64,000 nucleotides of DNA, taken from Streptomyces sp. ICBB 8177 (lineage in GTDB: Bacteria; Actinomycetota; Actinomycetes; Streptomycetales; Streptomycetaceae). A program made the position numbers and the translations under genes. Shown piece by piece: positions 41,549-51,708 of this stretch. The notes under the pieces were generated by a model that was not told where the DNA came from, searched no databases, and was given only the letters and a program-made list of their open reading frames with translations. Location: contig NZ_NSKH01000018.1 of the NCBI RefSeq assembly GCF_003144095.1, positions 2,472,137 through 2,536,136 on the forward strand. Direction: 5' to 3'. How positions within the stretch are numbered: position 1 is the first letter of the stretch; each line of letters begins with the position of its first letter.

Positions 41549-42328
41549 ATGGACCGCGATCACGTGCTCAGTCTGTTCGACCGTCAGATGCGCCGGGGTG
41601 CCCGGCCCGACGACCCCACGGCCCGCGTCGAGCGGGCCGGCGACGTGGTGCGGCAGACCGGTGGGCCCGCCGCGTGGAACGGCGTGCTGTGGTCCGACCT
41701 GACCGAGCAGACCGCGGACGCGGCCATCGCCGAGCAGGTGCGGCACTTCGACGCGCTGGGCCGTGGATTCGAGTGGAAGCTGTACTCCCACGACCGGCCC
41801 GGCGACCTTGCGGCGCGGTTGCGCGCCGCGGGCTTCGTGCCGGAGCCCGCCGAGTCCCTCATGGTCGCCGCCGTCGCCGACCTGTCCGACCGGGTCGAAC
41901 TGCCGGAAGGGGTGCGGCTGCGCACGGTGACCGACGCGGCTGGGGTGGACCTGGTGGCCGACGTCCACGAACAGGTCTTCCGCTCCGGCCGCTCCCGCCT
42001 GCGCCAGCGCCTGCTGTCCCAACTGGCCGCCCACCCCGGCACGGTGAGCGCCGTGGTGGCGACGGCGGGGGACGTGCCGGTCGCCGCGGCACGTCTGGAA
42101 CTGCACGCGGGCACCGAGTTCGCCGGGCTGTGGGGCGGCGGCACGCTGGCGGCCTGGCGCGGACGCGGCATCTACCGGGCGCTGGTCGCCCACCGGGTCC
42201 GGCTGGCCGCCGAACGCGGCTACCGCTGGCTCCAGGTCGACGCCTCCGAGGCCAGCCGCCCGATCCTGGAACGCCTCGGCTTCGAGAGGCTCGCCACCAC
42301 GACGCCGTACCGCCACGACGTCGGCTGA
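41549..42328 (+). CDS. GNAT-family N-acetyltransferase
   Basis: A 259-residue protein whose C-terminal half is a GNAT domain: VRLRTVTDAAGVDLVADVHE, then the acetyl-CoA motif AWRGRGIYRALVAHRVRLAA and the family end ASRPILERLGFERLATTTPY. The N-terminal 110 residues resemble the extension seen in actinobacterial GNATs with a second degenerate domain. Substrate unknown. It is convergent with putR, separated by 13 bases. Confidence 0.85.
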   Translation: MDRDHVLSLFDRQMRRGARPDDPTARVERAGDVVRQTGGPAAWNGVLWSDLTEQTADAAIAEQVRHFDALGRGFEWKLYSHDRPGDLAARLRAAGFVPEPAESLMVAAVADLSDRVELPEGVRLRTVTDAAGVDLVADVHEQVFRSGRSRLRQRLLSQLAAHPGTVSAVVATAGDVPVAAARLELHAGTEFAGLWGGGTLAAWRGRGIYRALVAHRVRLAAERGYRWLQVDASEASRPILERLGFERLATTTPYRHDVG

Positions 42329-42341
42329 GCCGCCCGCGCGA

Positions 42342-43484
42342 CTACCGCAGCCGGGCCGCCTTGAGCGCCAGGTGCAGCAGCAGGCGGTCCTCGCCGTCGT
42401 CCAGGTCGAGACCGGTCAGGTGCTCGACGCGGGAGAGCCGGTAGTAGAGCGTCTGGCGGTGGATGGCCAGCGCGGCGGCCGCCCGCCCGGCCTGGCCCGC
42501 GCAGTCGAGGAACACCTCTGCGGTGTGCGCGAGTTCGGTGTGCGCGGCGTCCAGCAGCGGGGCGACGGCCGGATCGGTGGCCGTGGGCAGCCGGGTCAGC
42601 AGCCGGTACGGGCCGATGCCCGACCAGTGCGCCACCGGGGCCAGCCGCGGCTGTGCGTGCGCCGCCCGGGCCGCGCCCGACGCCTCCCGCCAGGACTCCG
42701 GCAGCCCTTCGAGCCCGGCCCGGCGCCCGCTCACCCCGGCGGCGGCGCCCCGGGCGCGGGCCGACTCCAGCAGCCGTGCCGCCACCGTGTCCGCCGCCCT
42801 GGCCCGGGCCAGCACCGCCAGCCCGCCCGGCGGTGACGGCACCGCGCACACCGCGACCGCCCCCGGCAGGGCGCGCGGCCCGGGCAGCGGATCGGACGCC
42901 TCGTCGTCGCCGCCGTCCCACGGGGTCACGCACACCACCGCGAAGTCGTCGTCCGCGACCCGCCCCAGCGCCGCCCGCAACGCCGCGAGCGCACCCTCCC
43001 GGCGGGAGTCGGGACCGGTCAGCAGCCCCAGCAGCTCCCGCCCGGTGTCCGCCCCCGCCCGTGCCTCGGCGGCCAGCAGGGTGCCGATCCGGGCGGCCAC
43101 CGCCATCGCCGCGTCCAGCGGCCGGTCGGTGCCGTCGTCCAGCAGCCACACGTAGCCGTGCACCACGCCGCGGTGGCGCACCGGCAGGCAGACGCGGGCG
43201 TGGATGCCCGCCGCCGGGTCGGCCGGGACGCGCACCGGCTCGCGCGCCCGCGCGATGCCGAACCCCTCGAACCACTCGCGCACCTGCGCGGTCGAGCGCC
43301 TGGTGAGGATGGACCGGGTGCGGATCGGGTCCATCGCGGCCTCGTCGTCGCTGTCGTGCGCGCCGAAGGCGATCAGCCGGAAGTCGCGGTCCTCCAGCGT
43401 CGCGGGCGTGCCGAGCAGCGCCGACACCTCGTCGACCAGTTCCTGGAAGTCCCCGTCACCGCGCACTGGCCCATTGTCGCTCAT
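42342..43484 (-). CDS. putR: PucR-family regulator, probably PutR
   Basis: A 380-residue protein with an N-terminal GAF-like part (residues 10-150, [15 protein letters not shown]) and a C-terminal PucR HTH ([20 protein letters not shown]). It is divergent from the proline catabolic genes, the position of PutR, the PucR-type activator of proline use in S. coelicolor (from memory). ATG 43484 gives [13 protein letters not shown]; an in-frame ATG at 43508 would add eight residues. The palindrome at 43481-43496 overlaps its start, so it may control itself. Confidence 0.88.
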   Translation of the reverse strand: MSDNGPVRGDGDFQELVDEVSALLGTPATLEDRDFRLIAFGAHDSDDEAAMDPIRTRSILTRRSTAQVREWFEGFGIARAREPVRVPADPAAGIHARVCLPVRHRGVVHGYVWLLDDGTDRPLDAAMAVAARIGTLLAAEARAGADTGRELLGLLTGPDSRREGALAALRAALGRVADDDFAVVCVTPWDGGDDEASDPLPGPRALPGAVAVCAVPSPPGGLAVLARARAADTVAARLLESARARGAAAGVSGRRAGLEGLPESWREASGAARAAHAQPRLAPVAHWSGIGPYRLLTRLPTATDPAVAPLLDAAHTELAHTAEVFLDCAGQAGRAAAALAIHRQTLYYRLSRVEHLTGLDLDDGEDRLLLHLALKAARLR

Positions 43485-43519
43485 ACATCTGTATGAGAGG
43501 CCGGTCACGGATGCGTGAC
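43481..43519. promoter_or_regulatory. Two palindromes in the putR-put gene promoter region
   Basis: TCATACATCTGTATGA at 43481-43496 has 6-bp perfect arms and covers the putR start codon. GTCAC-GGATGC-GTGAC at 43504-43519 has 5-bp perfect arms. Both lie in the 163-base divergent region between putR and proline dehydrogenase and are natural candidates for PutR or other operators. Confidence 0.5.
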
Positions 43520-43647
43520 ACCTGTCGATGGCCCACGGTGGAGGCGAAACCTAGATTTCATCGCGTAGCCACCTGCCCCGCCGCGGGGTGCCGGCCGTCC
43601 CGCCGCAGGGCCACGCACCTTGCGTCACGCACTCGTTGGAGGAGCCC

Positions 43648-44577
43648 GTGCTGGGTCCCGTGTTGCTCGCCGCCTCGCGCAGCGACCGTATGCGCCGCCT
43701 GGTCGCGGCCGCTCCCGTCACCCGGCCGGTCGTGGACCGCTTCGTCGCCGGTGACGAACTGGCTCCCGCCCTGGACAGCGTCCGCGCCCTGACCGACTCC
43801 GGCCGCGAGGTCACCCTCGACCACCTGGGTGAGGACGTCACCGACCGGGCCACCGCCACCGCCACCCGCGACGCCTACCTGCGACTGCTGGACGCGCTGG
43901 GCACCGAGGGCCTGGCCGGCAAGGCCGAGGTCTCCGTCAAGCTGTCGGCGTTCGGCCAGGCGCTGCCGGTCGGCGGCCACGACATCGCGCTGGGGAACGT
44001 GCGCCAGGTGGCCCAGGCCGCCACCGCCGCGGGCACCACGGTCACCCTCGACATGGAGGACCACACCACCGTCGACTCGACGCTGGCCATCCTCGACGAG
44101 CTGCGCCAGGACCACCCCGGCACCGGCGCCGTCGTGCAGTCCTACCTCTTCCGCACCGAGGACGACTGCCGCCGCCTGGCCACCCCCGGCTCGCGGGTGC
44201 GGCTGGTCAAGGGCGCCTACAAGGAGCCCGCGTCCGTCGCCCACCAGGACAAGCGCGAGGTCGACAAGGCGTACGTGCGCTGCCTGAAGATCCTCATGGC
44301 GGGCGCCGGCTACCCGATGATCGGCTCGCACGACCCGCGGATGATCGCCATCGGCCAGCACCTGGCCCGCGAGCACGGCCGCCAGGCGGGCGACTACGAG
44401 TTCCAGATGCTCTTCGGCATCCGGGTCGCCGAGCAGCGCCGGCTGGCAGAGGCGGGCGAGCGCATGCGTATTTACGTGCCGTACGGCGCAGACTGGTACG
44501 GGTACTTCATGCGGCGGCTCGCGGAGCGCCCGGCCAACCTGGCCTTCTTCCTCCGCTCGTTCGTCCCCGGAGCCTGA
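43648..44577 (+). CDS. Proline dehydrogenase (monofunctional)
   Basis: A 309-residue FAD enzyme that oxidises proline to pyrroline-5-carboxylate. Family motifs: SVKLSAFGQALP, VTLDMEDHTTVDSTL, VRLVKGAYKEPASVA and QMLFGIR, and the substrate-binding RRLAERPANLAFF near the C terminus. GTG 43648 has an excellent TTGGAGGA upstream. Followed after 80 bases by pruA, so the two steps of proline catabolism form an operon activated by the divergent regulator. Confidence 0.95.
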   Translation: MLGPVLLAASRSDRMRRLVAAAPVTRPVVDRFVAGDELAPALDSVRALTDSGREVTLDHLGEDVTDRATATATRDAYLRLLDALGTEGLAGKAEVSVKLSAFGQALPVGGHDIALGNVRQVAQAATAAGTTVTLDMEDHTTVDSTLAILDELRQDHPGTGAVVQSYLFRTEDDCRRLATPGSRVRLVKGAYKEPASVAHQDKREVDKAYVRCLKILMAGAGYPMIGSHDPRMIAIGQHLAREHGRQAGDYEFQMLFGIRVAEQRRLAEAGERMRIYVPYGADWYGYFMRRLAERPANLAFFLRSFVPGA

Positions 44578-44657
44578 CCGGCACCGGGACGCCGCCTGAG
44601 CGCCCGAACGCCCGCAGCACACCCCAGCAGCACACCCCGCAGAAGGAGACCCCTCCC

Positions 44658-46289
<1,632 letters not shown>

Positions 46290-46334
46290 GCGGTCGAGGC
46301 GACTCTCCCTACCGGGCGAGGCGGCTGAAAGTAG

Positions 46335-46368
46335 GGGCCCGGCATCGCGAACACGCGGTGCCGGGCCC
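46335..46368 (+). terminator. Hairpin after pruA
   Basis: GGGCCCGGCATCGCG (46335-46349) pairs with CGCGGTGCCGGGCCC (46354-46368), with one mismatch and a four-base loop. No T run. Likely end of the proline operon. The gap from 46290 to 46607 also holds the palindromic boxes and promoter listed next. Confidence 0.7.
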
Positions 46369-46416
46369 TGGCCATGGGTAGGGAGCCGCAGGTCGGAGGG
46401 GGTGCCGTCTCAGATA

Positions 46417-46430
46417 GTAGGAAGTCCGAC
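46417..46430. promoter_or_regulatory. Palindromic box 1, GTAGGAAGTCCGAC
   Basis: Form GTNGGA-NN-TCCNAC. A second, weaker copy GTAGGAAGCCGAAC starts at 46469, and an inverted near-identical copy lies before ilvE at 48168. Unknown regulator; probable operator by symmetry and repetition. Confidence 0.5.
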
Positions 46431-46466
46431 TAACTGTGGAGACAGAACGGCGATCTCGCCCTAGCG

Positions 46467-46495
46467 TTGTAGGAAGCCGAACGTCTCGCTAGATC
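46467..46495 (+). promoter_or_regulatory. Promoter upstream of small ORF and leuB
   Basis: TTGTAG at 46467-46472, 17-base spacer, TAGATC at 46490-46495: a good housekeeping-type promoter. The degenerate second copy of the palindromic box (46469-46482) overlaps its -35, so binding there would block it. The transcript would start near 46502. Confidence 0.5.
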
Positions 46496-46607
46496 CAGCG
46501 ATCGGCGGAGTCGAGCCGGTGCCCCACGCAGGCCACCCCTGCGGCGCCCGCTCCCCGCCCCTTCCGGCGCACCCCTCACCTTCGTTCCCGGATGGAGAAG
46601 TGCTCCC

Positions 46608-46703
46608 ATGGACGAGACCGCCCGCAAGAACGCCGCCGAAGCCCTCCAGCGCGCCCTCGACCGCCGCGACAACGGCGGATCCACCGGCCACGAGCGCCAC
46701 TGA
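46608..46703 (+). CDS. 31-residue hydrophilic small protein
   Basis: ATG 46608 behind GGAGAAG opens MDETARKNAAEALQRALDRR, ending NGGSTGHERH. Codon choice is like real genes (mostly C/G third positions) and it has a promoter about 105 bases upstream. Helical N-terminal part. It lies 194 bases before leuB. No family known to me; it could be a regulatory small protein or chance. Confidence 0.5.
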   Translation: MDETARKNAAEALQRALDRRDNGGSTGHERH

Positions 46704-46897
46704 GCGACGCCCCCCCGAGGTCGCGGCGCCGCGCTGAGCGACGCCCCCGACGAACGCCGACGAGCCGGGCCCCCGCGATCCGCGAGGGCCCAACTCGCGC
46801 GTCCCGACATGCCGTTCATCGCACCGCCCGCCCCTGATCTGTCCGGCATGTGGACCGTACGTGTCATGGGGTGGGACGCGGGCGTACAGTGCGGAGC

Positions 46898-47938
46898 ATG
46901 TCTCGCAGCATCAGCCTCGCAGTGATCCCCGGTGACGGCATCGGCCAGGAAGTCGTGGCCGAAGGCCTCAAGGTCCTCGGTGCCGTCCTGCCGTCCGACG
47001 TGAAGCTGGAGACCACCTCCTACGACTTCGGCGCCCAGCGGTACCACGCCACCGGTGAGACCCTCACCGACGCCGACCTGGAGTCCCTCAAGCGCCACGA
47101 CGCGATCCTGCTGGGGGCCATCGGCGACCCCTCGGTGCCGTCCGGTGTGCTGGAGCGCGGCTTCCTGCTCAAGCTGCGGTTCGCCTTCGACCACCACGTC
47201 AACCTGCGGCCCAGCACCCTGCTGCCCGGCGTCGCCTCGCCGCTCGCCGGGAACCCGCAGATCGACTTCGTGGTGGTGCGCGAGGGCACCGAGGGCCCGT
47301 ACACGGGCAACGGCGGCGCCATCCGCACCGGCACCCGGCACGAGGTCGCCACCGAGGTCAGCCTCAACACCGCCTACGGCATCGAGCGCGTGGTGCGCGA
47401 CGCGTACGCCCGCGCCCAGGCCCGCCCGCGCAGGAAGCTCACGCTGGTCCACAAGAACAACGTGCTGGTGCACGCCGGCCACCTGTGGAAGCGGATCTTC
47501 GACGCCGTCGGCGCCGAGTACCCGGACGTCACCACCGACTACCTGCACGTGGACGCGGCGACGATCTTCTTCGTCACCCAGCCCGAGCGCTTCGACGTGA
47601 TCGTCACCGACAACCTCTTCGGCGACATCATCACCGACCTGGCCGCCGCCGTCACCGGAGGCATCGGCCTGGCCGCCAGCGGCAACATCAACCCCTCCCG
47701 CGAGTTCCCGTCGATGTTCGAGCCGGTGCACGGCTCGGCGCCGGACATCGCCGGGCAGGGCAAGGCCGACCCGACCGCCACCGTGCGCTCCGTCGCCCTG
47801 CTGCTGGAGCACCTCGGGTACCGCGACGAGGCCGCCCGCATCGAGGCCGCCGTCGCCGCCGACGTGGCCGCGCGCGGCACCGAGCCGCGTTCCACCTCGG
47901 CCGTCGGCGACGCGCTCGCCGCCCGAGTAGCGAGCTGA
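46898..47938 (+). CDS. leuB: 3-isopropylmalate dehydrogenase
   Basis: A 346-residue enzyme of the isocitrate/isopropylmalate dehydrogenase family, oxidising 3-isopropylmalate in leucine synthesis. Motifs: [43 protein letters not shown] with the active-site Lys, and [15 protein letters not shown]. The ATG at 46898 follows TACAGT (46885-46890) by seven bases, so this gene may also be transcribed leaderless from its own promoter. leuA and leuCD are not in the window. Confidence 0.96.
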   Translation: MSRSISLAVIPGDGIGQEVVAEGLKVLGAVLPSDVKLETTSYDFGAQRYHATGETLTDADLESLKRHDAILLGAIGDPSVPSGVLERGFLLKLRFAFDHHVNLRPSTLLPGVASPLAGNPQIDFVVVREGTEGPYTGNGGAIRTGTRHEVATEVSLNTAYGIERVVRDAYARAQARPRRKLTLVHKNNVLVHAGHLWKRIFDAVGAEYPDVTTDYLHVDAATIFFVTQPERFDVIVTDNLFGDIITDLAAAVTGGIGLAASGNINPSREFPSMFEPVHGSAPDIAGQGKADPTATVRSVALLLEHLGYRDEAARIEAAVAADVAARGTEPRSTSAVGDALAARVAS

Positions 47939-48022
47939 CCGCCAGGAGCCCCTCAGCCGGCCCGGCAGGTCAGAGCCCCGTCAGCCGGCGCAGCACCGTC
48001 GCGCGGCGACATCACGGCTGAG

Positions 48023-48054
48023 CCCGGCCCCCGCGTGTGATCACGGGGGCCGGG
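48023..48054 (+). terminator. Hairpin after leuB
   Basis: CCCGGCCCCC (48023-48032) pairs with GGGGGCCGGG (48045-48054), with an inner GTG/CAC stem. No T run. The 308-base leuB-ilvE gap (47939-48246) otherwise holds a -10-like GATAAT at 48133-48138 and the palindromic box at 48168. Confidence 0.65.
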
Positions 48055-48167
48055 TGCGACCATCCCTTAGGGCCGCATCACCGGAACGCCTCGCTCCGGC
48101 GCACCTCTTTCCATCCGGGCTCCCGGTTACGCGATAATCGGACGCAGGGCCGCCGTGTGAGGGGAAA

Positions 48168-48181
48168 GTCGGACGTCCTAC
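48168..48181. promoter_or_regulatory. Palindromic box 2, GTCGGACGTCCTAC
   Basis: On the opposite strand this reads GTAGGACGTCCGAC, one base different from box 1 at 46417. It lies about 25 bases downstream of the probable ilvE transcription start and 66 bases before its ATG, a repressor-like position. Confidence 0.5.
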
Positions 48182-48246
48182 TACCGCCGCGGCGGTGCGG
48201 GCGTCGGTGCGGTCCGCCACGACCTCACGGTGAAGGACACGCGACT

Positions 48247-49341
48247 ATGACGACGCCCACGACGCCCACGATCGAACTCAAGCCCTCCTCGCATCCGCTG
48301 CCCGACGCCGAGCGGCAGGCGATCCTCGCCGACCCCGGCTTCGGCCGCCACTTCACCGACCACATGGTGACGATCCGGTGGACCGAGGGCCGCGGCTGGC
48401 ACGACGCCCAGCTCGTCCCGTACGCGCCGATCTCGCTCGACCCCGCGAACATGACGCTGCACTACGCGCAGACGATCTTCGAGGGGCTCAAGGCGTACCG
48501 GCAGCCGGACGGCTCGGTGGCGACCTTCCGGCCGTACGCCAACGCCGAGCGCTTCCAGTCGTCGGCGCGGCGGCTGGCGATGCCGGAGCTGCCGCAGGAG
48601 CTGTTCGTGGCCGCCTGTGACGCGCTGGTCCGGCAGGACAAGGCGTGGGTGCCCAGCGAGGGCGAGGAGTCGCTGTACCTGCGGCCCTTCATGTTCGCCA
48701 CCGAGGTCGGCCTCGGCGTGCGCCCGGCCAACGAGTACCTGTTCGTCGTCATCGCCTCCCCGGCCGGCGCGTACTTCCCCGGCGGCGTCAAGCCGGTGTC
48801 GGTGTGGGTCTCCGAGGAGTACGTCCGGGCCGCGCCCGGCGGCACCGGCGCGGCGAAGGCGGGCGGCAACTACGCGGCCTCGCTGGTCGCGCAGGCCCAG
48901 GCGATCGAGCACGGCTGCCCGCAGGTGGTCTGGCTGGACGCCATCGAGCGCCGCTGGGTCGAGGAGATGGGCGGGATGAACCTGTACTTCGTGTACGGCG
49001 ACCGCATCGTCACCCCCGAGCTGTCCGGTTCGCTGCTGCCCGGCATCACCCGCGCCTCGCTGCTGCGCATCGCCGCCGACCTCGGCTACGAGGTCTCCGA
49101 AGGCCGCGTGTCGGTCGAGGAGTGGCGCGAGGCCGCCGAGAACGGCTCGCTCACCGAGGTCTTCGCCTGCGGCACCGCCGCGGTGATCACCCCGGTCGGC
49201 GCGGTCAAGTCCACCCGCGCCGACTGGCGGATCGCCGACGGCGAGCCCGGCGAGGTGACCATGCGGCTGCGCCGCGCGCTGCTGGACGTCCAGACCGGCG
49301 CGTCCCCCGACACCCACGGCTGGATGCACCCGCTGGGCTGA
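48247..49341 (+). CDS. ilvE: Branched-chain amino-acid aminotransferase
   Basis: A 364-residue class IV PLP aminotransferase for the last step of Ile, Leu and Val synthesis. PLP lysine is in [15 protein letters not shown]; other signatures are [15 protein letters not shown] (here [18 protein letters not shown]) and [23 protein letters not shown] 48247 has GAAGGA upstream. It ends at a bidirectional hairpin shared with the convergent permease. Confidence 0.96.
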   Translation: MTTPTTPTIELKPSSHPLPDAERQAILADPGFGRHFTDHMVTIRWTEGRGWHDAQLVPYAPISLDPANMTLHYAQTIFEGLKAYRQPDGSVATFRPYANAERFQSSARRLAMPELPQELFVAACDALVRQDKAWVPSEGEESLYLRPFMFATEVGLGVRPANEYLFVVIASPAGAYFPGGVKPVSVWVSEEYVRAAPGGTGAAKAGGNYAASLVAQAQAIEHGCPQVVWLDAIERRWVEEMGGMNLYFVYGDRIVTPELSGSLLPGITRASLLRIAADLGYEVSEGRVSVEEWREAAENGSLTEVFACGTAAVITPVGAVKSTRADWRIADGEPGEVTMRLRRALLDVQTGASPDTHGWMHPLG

Positions 49342-49355
49342 CCGGCCGCGAGCAG

Positions 49356-49393
49356 GTGAGGAGGGGGCCCGCCGCCGCGGGCCCCCTCCTCAC
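49356..49393. terminator. Bidirectional 17-bp hairpin between ilvE and permease
   Basis: GTGAGGAGGGGGCCCGC (49356-49372 on the + strand) pairs perfectly with GCGGGCCCCCTCCTCAC (49377-49393) around a four-base loop. It lies between two convergent genes and likely ends both. Confidence 0.82.
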
Positions 49394-49403
49394 GCGTAAG
49401 CGC

Positions 49404-50837
49404 TCAGGCCACCACGGCGGCCGCGTCCCGGGTCCCGCCGTCCGGCGCCGGGAGGGGATGCGGCCGCTTGGCGCCGAGCAGCAGGTAGACCGCGGCGGTC
49501 ACGGCCGCGGCCAGCAGGAAGCTGATGTCGATGCCGCCGGTGAAGCGCAGCAGCGGGCCGCTGTAGAGCGGGGTGTCGACCTCCAGCAGGCCGATGACCG
49601 AGCCGCACGCCCAGGCGATCACGGCGGAGACGTTCCAGCCGCCCCGGTACCAGTAGATGCCACCGCGGGTGCGCCGGTTGTAGACCTGGAGGGCGTCCGC
49701 GTCGTAGCGCCCCCGCACCCGGCGGAAGCCCAGCAGCGTGATCACCGCCCACGGGGTGCCGATCGCGGTGAGCACCAGCACGAACGAGGTCATCGCGTCC
49801 TGCGCCGCCCAGGCGAAGTGCCCGAGGTAGACCAGCGCGGTGGAGAACGCGGCCACCACGTAGGTGGCCTGGGTGCGGCTGGCCCTCGGCAGGATCGCGT
49901 CGAGGTCCAAGCCCATGCTGTAGAGCATCAGCCCCGCGTTGCCCACCGAACCGGCGGACGCGTTGAGCAGCAGGAACAGCAGGTACCAGACCGGGCAGGC
50001 GGCAACCAGCGACGTCGCGTAGTCACTGCCCGCGCCCACGCACAGGGCGGTGAAGGTGCCGAACAGCTGCGGCAGCAGCAGGCCGACGACCAGGCCGAAG
50101 CAGGTGCCGGCGAAGACCTTCGGCTGGCTGAAGCGGTGCGGTGAGACGTAGCGGGTGTAGTCGCCCAGCAGCGTGATGAACGCGATCGGCCCCGACAGCC
50201 CAGCGGAGACCGCCGACAGCAGCCAGGTGGGCCAGAAGGAACCCAGCAGGTACGGCGTGGCGTGCGGCGCATGCAGGTGGAACATGCCCGCGTACGCGAT
50301 CACGCCCACGAGCAGCAGGGCGGTCAGGCCGACGGTCAGCACCCGGCTGAGCCGCAGCAGCATCCGGTAGCCGAAGACGGCCGAGGAGGCGGTGGTCGCC
50401 GCCAGCACCGCGTAGACCACCGCGTAGCTGGCGGGGCCCGTGGGCAGCCCGAGCATCCGGTGCAGGCACCCCACCACCGCGTCCCCGCCGACCCACAGCG
50501 TCAGCGCGGTGTAGCCCAGCGACAGCAGCAGGCCGATCGTCGAGCCCAGCAGTCGCCCGCGCACGCCGAAGTGGGCGCCGCTGGAGGTCGACAGGTTCGT
50601 CGCGGTACGCAGCGAGACCAGGGCGAGCGGGGCCACCAGCACGGTGCCCACCAGCGTGCCGGCCGCCAGCGAGGTGAACGACGCCCACCAGCCGAGCCCG
50701 AAGGAGACCGGCAGCCAGCCGAAGACGATCACACCGAGGGCCAGGTTGGAGCCCAGCAGGATGCTGATCACGTCACGCGGCCCGCTGGTCCGCTCCTGTT
50801 CGGGGACGGTGTCCACTCCCCGCTGTTCGATCCGCAT
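49404..50837 (-). CDS. NCS1-family permease (cytosine/purine permease type)
   Basis: A 477-residue transporter with about 12 helices, of the codB/NCS1 family for nucleobases and related compounds. Family-like sequences: RDVISILLGSNLALGVIVFG, ISILLGS, GLSGPIAFITLLGDYTRYVSP and ASAGSVGNAGLMLYSMGLDL. It is divergent from the urease-like genes, with two palindromes between them, so it probably imports the substrate of that cluster. Which compound cannot be told. Confidence 0.9.
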   Translation of the reverse strand: MRIEQRGVDTVPEQERTSGPRDVISILLGSNLALGVIVFGWLPVSFGLGWWASFTSLAAGTLVGTVLVAPLALVSLRTATNLSTSSGAHFGVRGRLLGSTIGLLLSLGYTALTLWVGGDAVVGCLHRMLGLPTGPASYAVVYAVLAATTASSAVFGYRMLLRLSRVLTVGLTALLLVGVIAYAGMFHLHAPHATPYLLGSFWPTWLLSAVSAGLSGPIAFITLLGDYTRYVSPHRFSQPKVFAGTCFGLVVGLLLPQLFGTFTALCVGAGSDYATSLVAACPVWYLLFLLLNASAGSVGNAGLMLYSMGLDLDAILPRASRTQATYVVAAFSTALVYLGHFAWAAQDAMTSFVLVLTAIGTPWAVITLLGFRRVRGRYDADALQVYNRRTRGGIYWYRGGWNVSAVIAWACGSVIGLLEVDTPLYSGPLLRFTGGIDISFLLAAAVTAAVYLLLGAKRPHPLPAPDGGTRDAAAVVA

Positions 50838-50865
50838 GGCCCTGACTCCTTGAGCGCCGAACTAG

Positions 50866-50881
50866 TTAGAACGACGTTCAA
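50866..50881. promoter_or_regulatory. Operator-like palindrome 1, permease side
   Basis: TTAGAACGACGTTCAA: arms TTAGAAC and GTTCAA around GAC. It lies 29 bases before the permease start. Similar to the palindrome at 50935. Candidate site for the TetR regulator at 54564. Confidence 0.6.
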
Positions 50882-50934
50882 TGTGACTCGCGCATTGCGT
50901 GCAGGTCAATACTTCTCGACAAAAGGTTTGCTTG

Positions 50935-50951
50935 TTAGAGTGCTGTTCTAA
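50935..50951. promoter_or_regulatory. Operator-like palindrome 2, urease side
   Basis: TTAGAGTGCTGTTCTAA: arms TTAGA and TCTAA. It lies 68 bases before the urease gamma-beta start. The pair suggests dimeric TetR binding controlling both divergent transcripts. Confidence 0.6.
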
Positions 50952-51018
50952 TCAGCCCCGCCGACCGACCGCCGGGGCGCCGAGTGATCGGACCGCGAAG
51001 CTGTGGAGGTGTGGCGGG

Positions 51019-51708
51019 ATGCGGCTGACCCCGACCGAACGTGACCGCCTGCTGCTGTTCGGCGCCGCCGAACTGGCCCGCGCCCGCCGTGCCCGGGGCC
51101 TGCGGCTCAACGTGCCGGAGGCGACCGCGCTGATCGCCGACACCGTCTGCGAGGCCGCCCGGGACGGGGCCAGGCTGGCCGAGGCGATCGAGGCGGCGAG
51201 CCGGGTGCTCGGGCCCGACGACGTGCTGCCCGGCGTCGCCGACGTGATCGGCGACGTGATGGTCGAGGCGGTCTTCGACGACGGCTCCCGGCTCGCCGTG
51301 GTCACCGACCCGATCAGCGGCGCGGGCGTGGGCGAGGACGCGCCCGGCGCGGTGCTGCCCGGACCGGCCGACCCGCCGGTCGAGCCCGCGGTGCGGCTGA
51401 CCGTGCGCAACACCGCGGGTGTCCCGGTCAGCGTCACCTCGCACTTCCACTTCTTCGAGGCCAACCCCCGCCTGGAGTTCGACCGCCGCGCCGCCTACGG
51501 GATGCGGCTCGCCGTGCCCGCCGGGTCCTCGGTGCGCTTCGGGCCCGGCGAGAGCGCCGAGGTGGGACTGCTGCCGATCGGCGGCGACCGGATCGCCGTC
51601 GGCTTCGCCGGGCTGGTCGACGGACCCCTGGACGCGCTCGGCGCGAAGGACGAGGCGCTGCGCCGCGCGGCGGCCTGCGGCTACCTGGGAGTGGAGGTCT
51701 CCTCGTGA
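51019..51708 (+). CDS. ureAB: Fused urease gamma-beta subunit (urease-like)
   Basis: A 229-residue fusion. Residues 1-100 are urease gamma (RLTPTERDRLLLFGAAELAR); residues 120-229 are urease beta (RNTAGVPVSVTSHFHFFEAN and FDRRAAYGMRLAVPAG). Such fusions occur in Helicobacter and some actinomycetes. GTGA overlap with ureC. No ureD, ureE, ureF or ureG lies in the window; maturation would have to come from another locus. Confidence 0.9.
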   Translation: MRLTPTERDRLLLFGAAELARARRARGLRLNVPEATALIADTVCEAARDGARLAEAIEAASRVLGPDDVLPGVADVIGDVMVEAVFDDGSRLAVVTDPISGAGVGEDAPGAVLPGPADPPVEPAVRLTVRNTAGVPVSVTSHFHFFEANPRLEFDRRAAYGMRLAVPAGSSVRFGPGESAEVGLLPIGGDRIAVGFAGLVDGPLDALGAKDEALRRAAACGYLGVEVSS

